Shown: positions 1 to 7,312 of the stretch, one piece after another
Layout of the letters: each line of letters opens with the position of its first letter
How positions within the stretch are numbered: the stretch's first letter is position 1
Assembly: GCA_031285115.1 (NCBI GenBank)
Contig: JAITWU010000105.1
Coordinates: 1 to 7,312, forward strand
Origin: Azonexus sp.
Lineage (GTDB): Bacteria > Pseudomonadota > Gammaproteobacteria > Burkholderiales > Rhodocyclaceae
Length of the DNA stretch: 7,312 nt
Reading direction: 5' to 3'
Made by a program: the position numbers and the translations under genes
Notes under the pieces: model-generated
The model's database searches: none
What the model was told of the DNA's origin: nothing
What the model saw: the letters and a program-made list of their open reading frames with translations, nothing else

Positions 1-15
1 GACACAGTAAGATTA

Positions 16-234
16 AGAACTTGTCCGTAAATTGGTTATCTGCACCCCATTAACCCCTCCACCACGCTGCGCGTGGTCCCCCTCCCCATTGGCTGCGCCA
101 ATAGGGAGGATCGAAAACCGCGGTGGCTCCAAGTTCCTCCCCGTTGCGAAGCAATGGGGAGGGGGACCATGCGCAGCATGGTGGAGGGGTAGGCGAACGC
201 GAAGTAATGCTTGGCTTATTTACGGGCAAGTTCT
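16..234. repeat. Long imperfect inverted repeat, MITE-like or composite REP-like element
   Basis: The outer ends match as inverted repeats: 16-32 pairs with 218-234 at 16 of 17 positions. The inner arms 53-90 and 153-190 match at 36 of 38 positions and face each other across a roughly 60-base centre. Each inner arm contains its own small hairpin with a 6-bp stem and 3-base loop: ccacgc/gcgtgg at 62-76 and ccatgc/gcatgg at 167-181. A further palindrome, attggc-tgc-gccaat, lies at 88-102, and ttgc-gaa-gcaa lies at 144-154. The outer and inner arms are separated by unrelated sequence. No protein is encoded. The structure fits a non-autonomous mobile element or a pair of REP-type units in opposite orientation. 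I could not see a clear target-site duplication, so the boundaries are approximate. Confidence 0.75.
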
Positions 235-336
235 CAGAACTGCGTTGAAATGACAGGGAATTTGATGCTCTGGCCCTGTGGTCGTGTACCGCACAAACGT
301 TTCCTGCCCCCTCACCGTGAGCACGAACCGATCATC

Positions 337-358
337 CCTCTCCCGCAAGCGGGAGAGG
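337..358. repeat. Short GC-rich palindrome downstream of the regulator gene
   Basis: The 22 bases form a perfect palindrome of ten paired positions around a central aa (arms cctctcccgc and gcgggagagg). In practice this gives about a 9-bp stem with a 4-base loop. It starts nine bases past the regulator's stop codon in the direction of transcription. A run of T does not follow it on the minus strand, so it is not a classic intrinsic terminator, although it could block RNA decay from the 3' end. Palindromes of this ctctcccgc/gcgggagag type are common intergenic repeats in proteobacteria, so a REP-like origin is the likeliest reading. Confidence 0.6.
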
Positions 359-366
359 AGAAAAAC

Positions 367-978
367 CTAAACCGGCAGACCGTTGATGTGCAGGCTGAGT
401 TGCAGACGGTCGCGCAGTTTGAGTTTTTCAAAAATCGAGGTCAGGTGGGCTTTGACCGTGCGTTCGGAGATGTTGAGCCGACCGGCGATTTCTTTGTTGC
501 TGGCAGCGTTGGCGACGAGCCGGGCGACTTCGGTTTCGCGCTCGCTGAGGGATGTCGACCAGTCGCCCGCCGGGGCAGCCGGGCGTTGCTGGAGAATGCG
601 GGCGCTGCCGCCGATTACCCGTTGCAGCAGATTTTGGCCGACCCACAGGCCGCCATTGCCGACGACCAGGGCGACTTGTTGCAGCACTTCGGGCGCGGCG
701 TGGCTGTTGCAGCAACCGGCAGCGCCAGCGGCGAAGGCGGCGAGGATGGCGGCGTCATCCGGCTCGTCGCTGAGGATGACCCAGCGCTGACCGGGGGCTG
801 GCCCGCCAGCGGGGAGGATTTGAGCGAGGTTTTCGCCAGCCCGCAGGCGGAACCACAAGATGCCTTCGCCAATGGCCGCCGCTACCTGGGCGCGGGCGAG
901 GCAGCGGGCTGCCGGTTGGGCTTCGCGCCAGTTGGGCAGGGCGGTGGGGTGACGATCAATGAACCAGTGTTTTTCCAT
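367..978 (-). CDS. LuxR-type regulator with degenerate receiver domain
   Basis: This 203-residue protein ends in a clear LuxR/GerE helix-turn-helix at about residues 142-197. The domain begins [13 protein letters not shown], and [18 protein letters not shown] contains the DNA-reading helix. Residues 1-125 resemble a response-regulator receiver, best in the second half: WVILSDEP, then an AGAAG turn and GNGGLWVG. The residues needed for phosphorylation appear lost. The strand that should carry the acceptor Asp reads LWFRLRAG (about 41-48), and the position of the conserved Lys reads CCNSHAAP (about 89-96). It probably acts as a phosphorylation-independent transcription factor. The ATG overlaps the stop codon of the upstream membrane-fusion gene as TAATG, with GGAG at 984-987 as ribosome binding site, which indicates cotranscription with the secretion genes. 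Its targets are unknown; control of the secretion operon or its cargo is inference. Confidence 0.88.
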   Translation of the reverse strand: MEKHWFIDRHPTALPNWREAQPAARCLARAQVAAAIGEGILWFRLRAGENLAQILPAGGPAPGQRWVILSDEPDDAAILAAFAAGAAGCCNSHAAPEVLQQVALVVGNGGLWVGQNLLQRVIGGSARILQQRPAAPAGDWSTSLSERETEVARLVANAASNKEIAGRLNISERTVKAHLTSIFEKLKLRDRLQLSLHINGLPV

Positions 979-2393
979 TATCGCTCCGATAGGGCTACGC
1001 TTTTGGCCCGCAAGACCGGTTTGAGGAGGTAGGTGAGAACGCTCTTTTTGCCAGTGAGAATATCGACTTCGGCAACCATGCCGGGGATGATCGGCAGGTT
1101 GGCGATGCCGAATCCGGGTTTGCTGGTGCGCACGCGGACGATGTAGAAGGCGTTGCCTTTTTCGTCCGTCACCGTGTCGGCGCCGATGTGTTCGAGGGTG
1201 CCGTCGAGGCCGCCGTACACGGCAAAGTCGTAGGCGGTGAATTTGACCATGGCCGGTTGGCCGGGCCGCAGAAAGGCGATGTCGCGCGGCTGGACGCGGG
1301 CTTCGAGGAGCAGGGTGTCTTCGAGCGGAACGATTTCGATCATATCCTTGCCCGGCTGGATGACGCCGCCGACGGTATTGACGAGGAGCCGTTTGACCGT
1401 GCCTTTGACGGGCGAGCGGATGGACGATTGTTTGACGCGGTCGGAGAGGGCGACGCTGCCTTCGGTGAGGCTGTTGAGTTTGCCGACGGCTTCGGAGAGT
1501 TCGCGGCCCGCGTCATTGCGGAAGTTGAGTTCGACTTCTTCGATTTTGCGCTGGGCTTCGCCAATCGCCGCCTGACTGCGGACGATCTGGGCCGAGGCCA
1601 TGTCACGTTCGCCGCGATAGCGGGCAACGTCGCGTTCGAGCCGCAGCAGTTCGACTTCGGAAACGGCGCCGGAGTCAATCAAGGGCCGCGTCATGGTCAG
1701 TTCGCGCGAGGTGAGTTCAAAGCCTTGCGCCGCCTGCGCCCGCTTGGCCTGGGCTTCGTTGAGTTCCTGATGGCGCTGGGCGAGTTGTTGGCGGGCAACG
1801 GAGACGGCGGCATTCATTTCGTCGCGCTTGGCGGCGTATAGCTGGCGTTCCTGTTCGACGATGGCCGGGGCTTCCTGGACGGCTTCGGGCGGCGGTTCAA
1901 ACTCGCTACCGTCGGACAAGGCCCGCAGACGCGCTACCCGCGCCTGCAAAGCCAGGGCCTGCGACTGGTTTTCTTTGACTGAGGAGACAAAGCGCGTCTC
2001 GTCGATTTTGATGAGCAACTGCTCGGGCTGCACAACGTCGCCTTCGTGCACCAGTATTTCGGAGACCAGTCCGCCGTCGATGCTTTGCAAAACCTGCAAC
2101 TGGCGCGAGGGGATGACTTTGCCTTCGCCACGGGTGACTTCGTCAAGCTGGGCAAAAGCGGCCCAAAGGATGAAGATGACGACGACGAGAACGATCAGCC
2201 GCAGCAGCATCCGCGCCCGCAGCGGCTCCTGGCGGAAGATGGCGAGGTCGGCGTCGGTGGCGAAATCGACGGCTTCGATTTCTTCGCGGCTGGGCAGGCG
2301 GCCAAGCACTTTCTCGACCAGCGGCGTGAGCGGTCGGGCGATTTTTTCGAGCAAGCGGTGGATGAAGCCGAGCATGACGCGCAGAAATTTCAT
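978..2393 (-). CDS. lapC: HlyD/LapC-family type I secretion membrane-fusion protein
   Basis: This 471-residue periplasmic adaptor should bridge the inner-membrane ABC exporter and an outer-membrane TolC/LapE-type channel. A short cytoplasmic N-terminus precedes one membrane segment at about 62-82 (a run of Leu, Ile and Val). A first lipoyl half-motif follows at about 103-132 ([18 protein letters not shown]). A long Glu/Ala/Arg-rich coiled-coil hairpin spans about 138-320, the second lipoyl half lies at about 325-357 ([19 protein letters not shown]), and a beta-barrel region follows. The C-terminal family signature is [25 protein letters not shown] at about 435-459. Length and order are normal for the family. 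The start is fixed by GGGAGGG at 2398-2404 and by the ATGA overlap with the ABC transporter stop, so translation is probably coupled. The name lapC rests on family resemblance; the cargo is not shown by this sequence. Confidence 0.93.
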   Translation of the reverse strand: MKFLRVMLGFIHRLLEKIARPLTPLVEKVLGRLPSREEIEAVDFATDADLAIFRQEPLRARMLLRLIVLVVVIFILWAAFAQLDEVTRGEGKVIPSRQLQVLQSIDGGLVSEILVHEGDVVQPEQLLIKIDETRFVSSVKENQSQALALQARVARLRALSDGSEFEPPPEAVQEAPAIVEQERQLYAAKRDEMNAAVSVARQQLAQRHQELNEAQAKRAQAAQGFELTSRELTMTRPLIDSGAVSEVELLRLERDVARYRGERDMASAQIVRSQAAIGEAQRKIEEVELNFRNDAGRELSEAVGKLNSLTEGSVALSDRVKQSSIRSPVKGTVKRLLVNTVGGVIQPGKDMIEIVPLEDTLLLEARVQPRDIAFLRPGQPAMVKFTAYDFAVYGGLDGTLEHIGADTVTDEKGNAFYIVRVRTSKPGFGIANLPIIPGMVAEVDILTGKKSVLTYLLKPVLRAKSVALSER

Positions 2394-4555
2394 GACGCCC
2401 TCCCGATGCGACCGCTTTGCAGCGCCTGAATGACCTGATCACGCGGGCCGTCGGCGACGATGCGGCCATCGTCGATGACCATGACGCGGGTGGCGAGATC
2501 GAGGAGGCTGTTGCGGTGGGTAACGATGATGACAGTTTTTTGCGCCGCCAGTTTTTGCAGACGCTCCTTGAATTGCTGTTCGCTGGAGTAGTCCATCGCG
2601 CTGGTCGGCTCGTCGAGCAGCAGGATCGGCGGGTCGAGCAGCAGCGCCCGGGCAATGGCAATGCCCTGACGCTGGCCGCCGGAGACGGAATCGCCGCGCT
2701 CGCCAATGACCATGTCGAAGCCGTTTGGATGACGGTTGACGAAATCGGCCAGCCCCGCCGCTTCGGCGGCCGCGACGATGCTGGCGTCGTCAGCGTAAGG
2801 CGCGCCGATGGCGATGTTTTCGCGCAGGGTGCCGTAGAACAGGGTGACATCCTGGGCGACGTAGCCGATATTGCGGCGCAGATCGGCCGGATCGAGCTGG
2901 CGCAGATCGACGCCATCGACCAGCACCGCCCCGCCGCTCGGCTGATAGAGGCCGAGGAGGAGTTTTTGCAATGTCGTCTTGCCGGAGCCGACGCGACCGA
3001 TGACGACGACTTTTTCGCCCTGGGCAATGCGGCAACTGAGGCTCTTCAAGGCCGCCACCGGACTCTCGGGGTAGCTGAAATCGACATTGCGGAATTCGAT
3101 GTCGCCGCGCAGATTGGGCCGATGAACGAAAGCCGCGTCGCCCTCGCGCTCGATCGGCTTGGTCATGATGCCTTCGAGCGAGGTCAGCGCCACCTTGGCG
3201 TTATGGAACTGCATCAAAAGACCAACCATCTGGCCGAGCGGCGCGACCGCCCGCGAGGACAGCATGGTGCAGGCGATCAGCCCGCCCATGCTGAGTTTGC
3301 CGTCGCCAATCAGGTACACGCCGCCAATGACGACGACGATATTGACCAGTTGCTGGATTTCCATCGCGCCATTGGTCGCCGCCGCCGAGAGAAAACGCAT
3401 CTGGTTGCTGACGCGCGAGGTGAAAGCGACCGATTTTTCCCACTTTGACTGCATGACGCTTTCGGCCCCCTGGGTCTTGATCGTTTCCAGCGCCGTCAGG
3501 CTTTCGATCAGCGTCGCATTGCGCAGGGCGCTGGCGCGGTAGGTGGTTTCCGACAAGGCGTGCATCTTGTGCTGCAAAACGTAGGCGTAGATGACGACCA
3601 GGACAATGGCGGCGAGCACCGGAATAATCAGCGGCCAGGCGATGAGGCCGATGACCAGCACAAAAAGGAAGGCGAACGGCAGGTCGATCAGGGCCGTCAC
3701 CGAAGCCGAAGTGATGAAATCGCGCACCGTCTCAAAGGAGCGCAGATTGGCCGAAAAAGCCCCGACCGCCTGCGGCCGCGATTCGAGCCGGACGCCAAGG
3801 ACACGCGCCATGATGCTGGCCGACAACTGCATGTCGATGCGGCTGCTGGCAAGGTCGATGAAATAACTGCGCAACAGGCGCAGCGTGAGATCCATGCCGA
3901 TCACCAGCAGGACGCCCAAGGCCAGCACCCACAGGGTTTCAAAAGCCCGGTTGGGCACCACCCGGTCATAGACGTTCATCGTAAACAGCGGCATGGCAAG
4001 CGCCATGACGTTGACCAGCAGGGCCGCGCCGAGCACATCGCGATAAACCGGCAACTGTCCGGCCAGGGCGCTCCAGAACCAGTGCCGCAGCTTGACCTGG
4101 GTGACTTCCGGCGTGCGCTGGTCAAAGCGGAAATGTGGCCGGGCAAAAATGGCGATGCCGATGTAACGGGCGAGCAGTTCGGCGCGCCCCATCTGCACCG
4201 ATCCCTGCCCGGTTTCGGGGAACAGCAGGCGGGCGCTTTCGCCGCTTTCATCCCAGCCGAGCAGGACGCAAGCCTTGTCGCCAGCGAGCAGCAGGATGAC
4301 CGGCAGCAATTCAGCGTCAATGGATTCGAGCGGCCGCCGCACCACTTTGGCGGCCAACCCGGCCCGGTTGGCGGCGCGGGCAAAGAGGGATGGCGTCAGC
4401 ACGCCTTTTTCCAGCGGCAAACCGGCAACCAGCGCCGCCCGCGTGCTGGGTCGGCCCTGAATGCGCGTCAGTTCAACCAGGCAGTCAAGAAGCGGATCGA
4501 AATGGATCTCGTCTTCCCGCAAATCTGAAACGCTAATGTCAGACGAACTGCTCAT
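2390..4555 (-). CDS. lapB: LapB-type type I secretion ABC transporter (permease plus ATPase)
   Basis: This 721-residue inner-membrane half-transporter would work as a dimer that exports an RTX-type or adhesin protein using ATP. An N-terminal C39-like domain (about 16-140) lacks the catalytic Cys: by alignment to HlyB the position is Pro21 (FDPLLDCL), and Cys25 is not the equivalent residue. The domain is therefore probably a substrate-docking domain and not a leader peptidase. The membrane domain spans about 160-450 and includes FTMNVYDRVVPNRAFETLW, typical of this family. The ATPase domain is complete: Walker A GRVGSGKT (520-527), Q-loop Gln568, signature VSGGQ (624-628), Walker B ILLLDE (644-649), D-loop SAMD and H-loop His680. 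It is the first gene of a three-gene unit. Its ribosome binding site is weak (GGA before aaaaac), and I found no convincing -35/-10 pair upstream. lapB is a family-level name. Confidence 0.94.
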   Translation of the reverse strand: MSSSSDISVSDLREDEIHFDPLLDCLVELTRIQGRPSTRAALVAGLPLEKGVLTPSLFARAANRAGLAAKVVRRPLESIDAELLPVILLLAGDKACVLLGWDESGESARLLFPETGQGSVQMGRAELLARYIGIAIFARPHFRFDQRTPEVTQVKLRHWFWSALAGQLPVYRDVLGAALLVNVMALAMPLFTMNVYDRVVPNRAFETLWVLALGVLLVIGMDLTLRLLRSYFIDLASSRIDMQLSASIMARVLGVRLESRPQAVGAFSANLRSFETVRDFITSASVTALIDLPFAFLFVLVIGLIAWPLIIPVLAAIVLVVIYAYVLQHKMHALSETTYRASALRNATLIESLTALETIKTQGAESVMQSKWEKSVAFTSRVSNQMRFLSAAATNGAMEIQQLVNIVVVIGGVYLIGDGKLSMGGLIACTMLSSRAVAPLGQMVGLLMQFHNAKVALTSLEGIMTKPIEREGDAAFVHRPNLRGDIEFRNVDFSYPESPVAALKSLSCRIAQGEKVVVIGRVGSGKTTLQKLLLGLYQPSGGAVLVDGVDLRQLDPADLRRNIGYVAQDVTLFYGTLRENIAIGAPYADDASIVAAAEAAGLADFVNRHPNGFDMVIGERGDSVSGGQRQGIAIARALLLDPPILLLDEPTSAMDYSSEQQFKERLQKLAAQKTVIIVTHRNSLLDLATRVMVIDDGRIVADGPRDQVIQALQSGRIGRAS

Positions 4556-4652
4556 GTTTTTCCATGTCCCAGCTTGATTATCGTTATTCTAAAACACCCG
4601 CTGGCGGCATAGAACACGAAATAACTCACACACACAAAAATGGCATAAAAAT

Positions 4653-4681
4653 AAAAAAGGCGGCACCAGCCGCCTTTTTTT
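4653..4681 (-). terminator. Intrinsic terminator after the pyrophosphatase gene
   Basis: A perfect 12-bp stem (aaaaaaggcggc pairing with gccgcctttttt) encloses a 4-base loop, acca. On the minus strand the hairpin runs directly into six T, then A and five more T, the classic Rho-independent form. It begins 16 bases beyond the pyrophosphatase stop codon and about 100 bases before the start of the ABC transporter gene, so it separates the two units. The opposite strand also ends in a T-run (4675-4681), so the hairpin could stop transcription in both directions, although no plus-strand gene is seen here. Confidence 0.92.
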
Positions 4682-4696
4682 GTGATACCAAACCGT

Positions 4697-6739
4697 TTAC
4701 ACAATCAACGGCACAATCAAAAGCGCCACCAGATTGATGATCTTGATCAGCGGATTGACCGCCGGACCCGCCGTATCCTTGTAGGGATCGCCAACGGTGT
4801 CGCCAGTGACGGCGGCTTTGTGCGCTTCCGAGCCTTTGCCGCCGAAATGGCCGTCTTCGATGTATTTCTTGGCGTTATCCCAGGCGCCGCCGCCGGTGGT
4901 CATCGAAATGGCGACGAACAGGCCGGTGACGATGGTGCCGACCAAAAGGCCGCCCAAAGCCTGCGGGCCGAGCAACAGGCCAACGACGATCGGCACGGCG
5001 ACCGGCAGAATCGACGGGATCATCATTTCCTTGATCGCGGCGACGGTCAGCATGTCGACGGCGCGCGAGTAATCGGGCTTGGCCGTGCCTTCCATGATGC
5101 CGGTGATTTCCTTGAACTGGCGGCGCACTTCAACCACCACTGCGCCCGCCGAGCGGCCCACGGCTTCCATCGCCATAGCGCCAAAGAGGTAGGGAATGAG
5201 GCCGCCGATGAAGAGGCCGATGATGACCATGTGGTTGGAGAGGTCGAAAGTGATGCCCTTCATCCCGGCGGCTTCGAGGCCGTGCGTGTAGTCAGCAAAC
5301 AGCACCAGCGCGGCAAGACCGGCGGAGCCGATGGCGTAACCCTTGGTCACGGCCTTGGTGGTGTTGCCGACGGCATCGAGCGGGTCGGTCACGTTGCGCA
5401 CCTCGGCGGGCAGTTCCGACATTTCGGCGATGCCGCCAGCGTTGTCGGTGATCGGGCCGTAGGCATCCAGAGCGACGACGATACCGGCCATCGACAGCAT
5501 CGAGGTGGCGGCAATGGCGAGGCCGTAGAGGCCGCCCAGGGTGTAGGCCGCCCAGATCGACAGGCAGATGGAAATCAGAGGCAGGGCGCAGGCTTTCATC
5601 GAAATGCCGATACCGGCAATGATGTTGGTCGCGTGCCCCGTCTGGCAGGCGGCGGCAACGTGCTTGACCGGCGCGTATTCGGTGCCGGTGTAATACTCGG
5701 TGATCCAGACCAGCGCGGCGGTGAGCGCCAGGCCAATGATCGAGCAGCCAAACATGGTGGCCGTGGTGATCTTGATGTCAGGATAACCCGCGCCGATCAA
5801 CCAGGAGGTGACCGGGTAGTAAAGCGCCAGGGCCAGCACGCCAGCGACAATCAGGCCCTTGTACAAAGCGCCCATGATCTTGCCGCCATCGGAGGTCTTG
5901 ACAAAATAGCAGCCGACGATGGAGGCGATGATCGACACCGCGCCAAGCGCCAGCGGGTAAAGAATCAGCGAGGAACCCTCTCCTGACAGCCCCTTCAAGG
6001 TCAGCGCGCCGAGCACCATGGTCGCCACGACGGTGACGACATAGGTCTCGAACAGGTCGGCCGCCATGCCAGCGCAGTCGCCGACGTTGTCGCCGACGTT
6101 GTCGGCAATCACCGCCGGGTTGCGCGGGTCGTCTTCGGGAATCCCGGCTTCGACCTTGCCAACGAGGTCAGCGCCAACGTCAGCGCCCTTGGTGAAAATG
6201 CCGCCGCCGAGACGGGCGAAGATGGAAATGAGCGAGGAGCCGAAGGCGAGGCCGATCAAAGCATGCAGCGCCTTGTCCTGCTCCATGCCCAAAGCGCCGA
6301 GCGCCGCATAGTAACCGGCAACGCCCAACAGGCCGAGGCCAACCACCAACATACCAGTGATCGCGCCGCCTTTGAAAGCCACATCGAGCGCCGGGGCGAT
6401 GCCGCCGCGCGCCGCTTCCGCCGTGCGCACATTGGCGCGGACCGAAACGTTCATGCCGATAAAGCCCGCCGCGCCGGAAAGCACCGCGCCGATGACAAAA
6501 CCGGCCGCCGTGTAGACGCCGAGAAAGACGGCGATGAGAACGGCGACGACCACGCCGACCATGGCGATGGTCTTGTACTGTCGACTCAGATAAGCCGCCG
6601 CGCCTTCCTGAATGGCTTTGGCAATTTCCTGCATACGCGCGTTGCCGGCTGGCAAGGCGAGAATCTGGCGGCTGGAAATCCAGCCGTAAAGAACGGCAAT
6701 CACGGCGCAGCCAAGCGCCAACCACAATGCTTGAGACAT
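4697..6739 (-). CDS. hppA: Membrane H+-translocating pyrophosphatase, K+-independent type
   Basis: This 680-residue integral membrane pump hydrolyses PPi and moves protons out of the cytoplasm, or can in principle make PPi from the gradient. The hydrophobic profile suggests the family's usual 16 or so membrane segments. Substrate and Mg-binding motifs are intact: [11 protein letters not shown] (187-197), [12 protein letters not shown] (213-224), [12 protein letters not shown] (617-628) and DTVGDPYKD (647-655). The sequence [10 protein letters not shown] carries Lys462 and Thr465, which mark the K+-independent H+-pumping subfamily; K+-dependent enzymes have Ala at the first position. I chose the start at MSQALWL because AGGGGGG (6744-6750) lies five bases (6740-6743 plus stop of the run) upstream. 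An in-frame start at 6802 would add 21 residues overlapping the upstream gene and has no support. It follows the PPi-phosphofructokinase gene by 25 bases, so the two are probably cotranscribed, and a terminator follows. Confidence 0.96.
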   Translation of the reverse strand: MSQALWLALGCAVIAVLYGWISSRQILALPAGNARMQEIAKAIQEGAAAYLSRQYKTIAMVGVVVAVLIAVFLGVYTAAGFVIGAVLSGAAGFIGMNVSVRANVRTAEAARGGIAPALDVAFKGGAITGMLVVGLGLLGVAGYYAALGALGMEQDKALHALIGLAFGSSLISIFARLGGGIFTKGADVGADLVGKVEAGIPEDDPRNPAVIADNVGDNVGDCAGMAADLFETYVVTVVATMVLGALTLKGLSGEGSSLILYPLALGAVSIIASIVGCYFVKTSDGGKIMGALYKGLIVAGVLALALYYPVTSWLIGAGYPDIKITTATMFGCSIIGLALTAALVWITEYYTGTEYAPVKHVAAACQTGHATNIIAGIGISMKACALPLISICLSIWAAYTLGGLYGLAIAATSMLSMAGIVVALDAYGPITDNAGGIAEMSELPAEVRNVTDPLDAVGNTTKAVTKGYAIGSAGLAALVLFADYTHGLEAAGMKGITFDLSNHMVIIGLFIGGLIPYLFGAMAMEAVGRSAGAVVVEVRRQFKEITGIMEGTAKPDYSRAVDMLTVAAIKEMMIPSILPVAVPIVVGLLLGPQALGGLLVGTIVTGLFVAISMTTGGGAWDNAKKYIEDGHFGGKGSEAHKAAVTGDTVGDPYKDTAGPAVNPLIKIINLVALLIVPLIV

Positions 6740-6743
6740 CTGT

Positions 6744-6750
6744 CCCCCCT
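6744..6750 (-). promoter_or_regulatory. Ribosome binding site deciding the pyrophosphatase start
   Basis: The minus strand reads AGGGGGG four bases before the ATG at 6739-6737. This purine run is the strongest ribosome binding site in the gap after the phosphofructokinase stop codon. It favours the MSQALWL start over the upstream in-frame ATG at 6802, which would place an Arg/Cys-rich extension in front of a normal first membrane segment. Confidence 0.8.
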
Positions 6751-6764
6751 TAGTTAAAAAACAA

Positions 6765-7312
6765 CTACACGACAAAAAGCGGCAATTTCTTCGCCACAGC
6801 AATATTTTTCAGACGCACGTAGTCCGGCAGGCCATTCCGGAACGGCGGCGGCTCTTCGCCCTCGATCAAGGGTTGCAGATAGGCCCGGCAGGCGGCGGTA
6901 ATGTGAAAACCATCGGCGCTGATAAATTCCGGCGGCATTTTGCGTTCGACGTTGGCGACCTCAGCCAGCGGCGCTTCACCGATTTCCCAGCGGTAAGGCG
7001 CATCATTGAGACGACGGATGACCGGCATCACGGCGTTTTTGCCTTGCAGGGCGAAATGGACGGCGGCGACGCCCAGCCCGTAAGCCTGTTCGAGATCGGT
7101 ACGTGAAGCGATGTGGCGGGCCGAGCGTTGCAGGTAATCGGCCAGCGCCCAGTGGTATTTGTGGCCGAGGCGATCCTTGACCAGTTGGGCGACGACCTGG
7201 CCGACGCCGCCCAGTTGGGCGTGGCCAAAGGCATCCTTGCTCGCCGATTCGGCAATCAGCTTGCCGCTGGCGTCCGACAAACCTTCGGAAACGGCGATGG
7301 TGCAATAGCCAT
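6765..7312 (-). CDS. pfp: PPi-dependent 6-phosphofructokinase, C-terminal part
   Basis: Only the last 182 or so residues are in the window; the 5' part lies past the right edge, and the frame is open to that edge (it begins [17 protein letters not shown]). The enzyme phosphorylates fructose 6-phosphate reversibly, using PPi in place of ATP, in cytoplasmic glycolysis and gluconeogenesis. Supporting features are the CTIAVSEG strand, the sugar-binding segment [29 protein letters not shown], which matches the QRS...S..D..A...G pattern of PPi-type enzymes, and the [18 protein letters not shown] helix and strand. The PPi-versus-ATP motif (GGDD versus GGDG) lies in the missing part, so cofactor choice rests on overall resemblance and on the adjoining pyrophosphatase gene. 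The gene ends in TAG 25 bases before that gene, suggesting one operon. Comparable pairing is known in methanotrophs such as Methylococcus. Confidence 0.88.
   Translation of the reverse strand, partial: GYCTIAVSEGLSDASGKLIAESASKDAFGHAQLGGVGQVVAQLVKDRLGHKYHWALADYLQRSARHIASRTDLEQAYGLGVAAVHFALQGKNAVMPVIRRLNDAPYRWEIGEAPLAEVANVERKMPPEFISADGFHITAACRAYLQPLIEGEEPPPFRNGLPDYVRLKNIAVAKKLPLFVV

Larger units (their letters stand above)
1..366. other. Gene-free stretch rich in inverted repeats
   Basis: This stretch lies beyond the 3' end of the minus-strand regulator gene and holds no coding region I can support. The reading frames that cross it give Pro/Arg/Trp-rich, low-complexity translations with no recognisable domain. 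It contains a long inverted repeat (16-234) and a separate short palindrome (337-358), described in their own entries. Between them (about 235-336) I see only a small 5-bp palindrome, ctcac-c-gtgag, at 311-321. No hairpin followed by a T-run is visible on the minus strand, so the end of the secretion operon transcript is not clearly marked here. Confidence 0.7.

Noticed and set aside
211..1841. Plus-strand open frames at 211-1032 and 1188-1841 opposite the regulator and adaptor genes
   Set aside because: They are low-complexity antisense translations of well-supported minus-strand genes. The first also begins inside the repeat element.
4127..4508. Active C39 leader peptidase at the N-terminus of the ABC transporter
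   Set aside because: Alignment by eye to HlyB places Pro21 at the catalytic Cys position. Cys25 is four residues downstream, so the domain is probably non-catalytic.
2417..4528. Two plus-strand open frames (2417-3448 and 3560-4528) opposite the ABC transporter gene
   Set aside because: Both are Gln/Asp/His/Arg-rich antisense shadows with no recognisable motif and no good ribosome binding site, while the minus-strand gene has every ABC motif intact.
4556..4650. Promoter for the secretion operon, and a (CA)5 tract at 4627-4636 as a possible phase-variation repeat
   Set aside because: AT-rich hexamers such as gataat and tagaat occur on the minus strand, but none has a matching -35 element at about 17 bases. 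Five CA units are too few and lie too far from the start codon to argue for slippage control.
4682..5986. Open frame of 434 codons on the plus strand, opposite the pyrophosphatase gene
   Set aside because: It mirrors a strongly conserved gene, and its translation is His/Asp/Gly/Arg-rich with no domain or membrane pattern. Long antisense frames like this are expected from GC-rich codon bias.
6740..6802. Upstream in-frame ATG extending the pyrophosphatase by 21 residues
   Set aside because: The added residues are Arg/Cys-rich, overlap the phosphofructokinase 3' end and bypass the strong AGGGGGG ribosome binding site in front of MSQALWL.

Overview
The window looks like chromosomal DNA from a GC-rich proteobacterium. 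Protein style and gene content suggest a betaproteobacterium, possibly Rhodocyclales/Dechloromonas-like. That placement is an impression from gene content, not a computed classification. All five genes lie on the minus strand, so transcription runs from high to low coordinates.

The right part (about 4697-7312) is a pyrophosphate (PPi) energy module. It opens with the C-terminal part of a PPi-dependent 6-phosphofructokinase, cut by the window edge. After 25 bases and a strong ribosome binding site comes a complete membrane H+-translocating pyrophosphatase of 680 residues, carrying the Lys/Thr signature of the K+-independent subfamily. One enzyme uses or makes PPi in the lower-cost, reversible form of glycolysis. 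The other couples PPi to the proton gradient. A strong hairpin terminator (4653-4681) closes this unit.

The left part (367-4555) is a tightly packed three-gene unit. The first gene is a LapB-type type I secretion ATPase/permease with an inactive C39-like N-terminus. The second is its HlyD/LapC-type membrane-fusion partner, overlapping by an ATGA. The third is a LuxR-type DNA-binding regulator, overlapping by a TAATG, whose receiver-like domain has lost its phosphorylation residues. The expected job is export of a large RTX or biofilm adhesin with an outer-membrane TolC/LapE-type partner. Neither the substrate nor the outer-membrane gene is in the window.

The leftmost 366 bases carry no gene I can support. 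They hold a long imperfect inverted repeat of about 220 bp, which looks like a MITE or composite REP element and contains nested small palindromes with a compensatory base pair. A second short GC-rich palindrome lies just past the regulator's stop codon. I found no tRNA, rRNA, CRISPR array or transposase gene. The most unusual items are the repeat element and the receiver-degenerate regulator co-encoded with the secretion genes. I see no clear evidence of a wholly new system.
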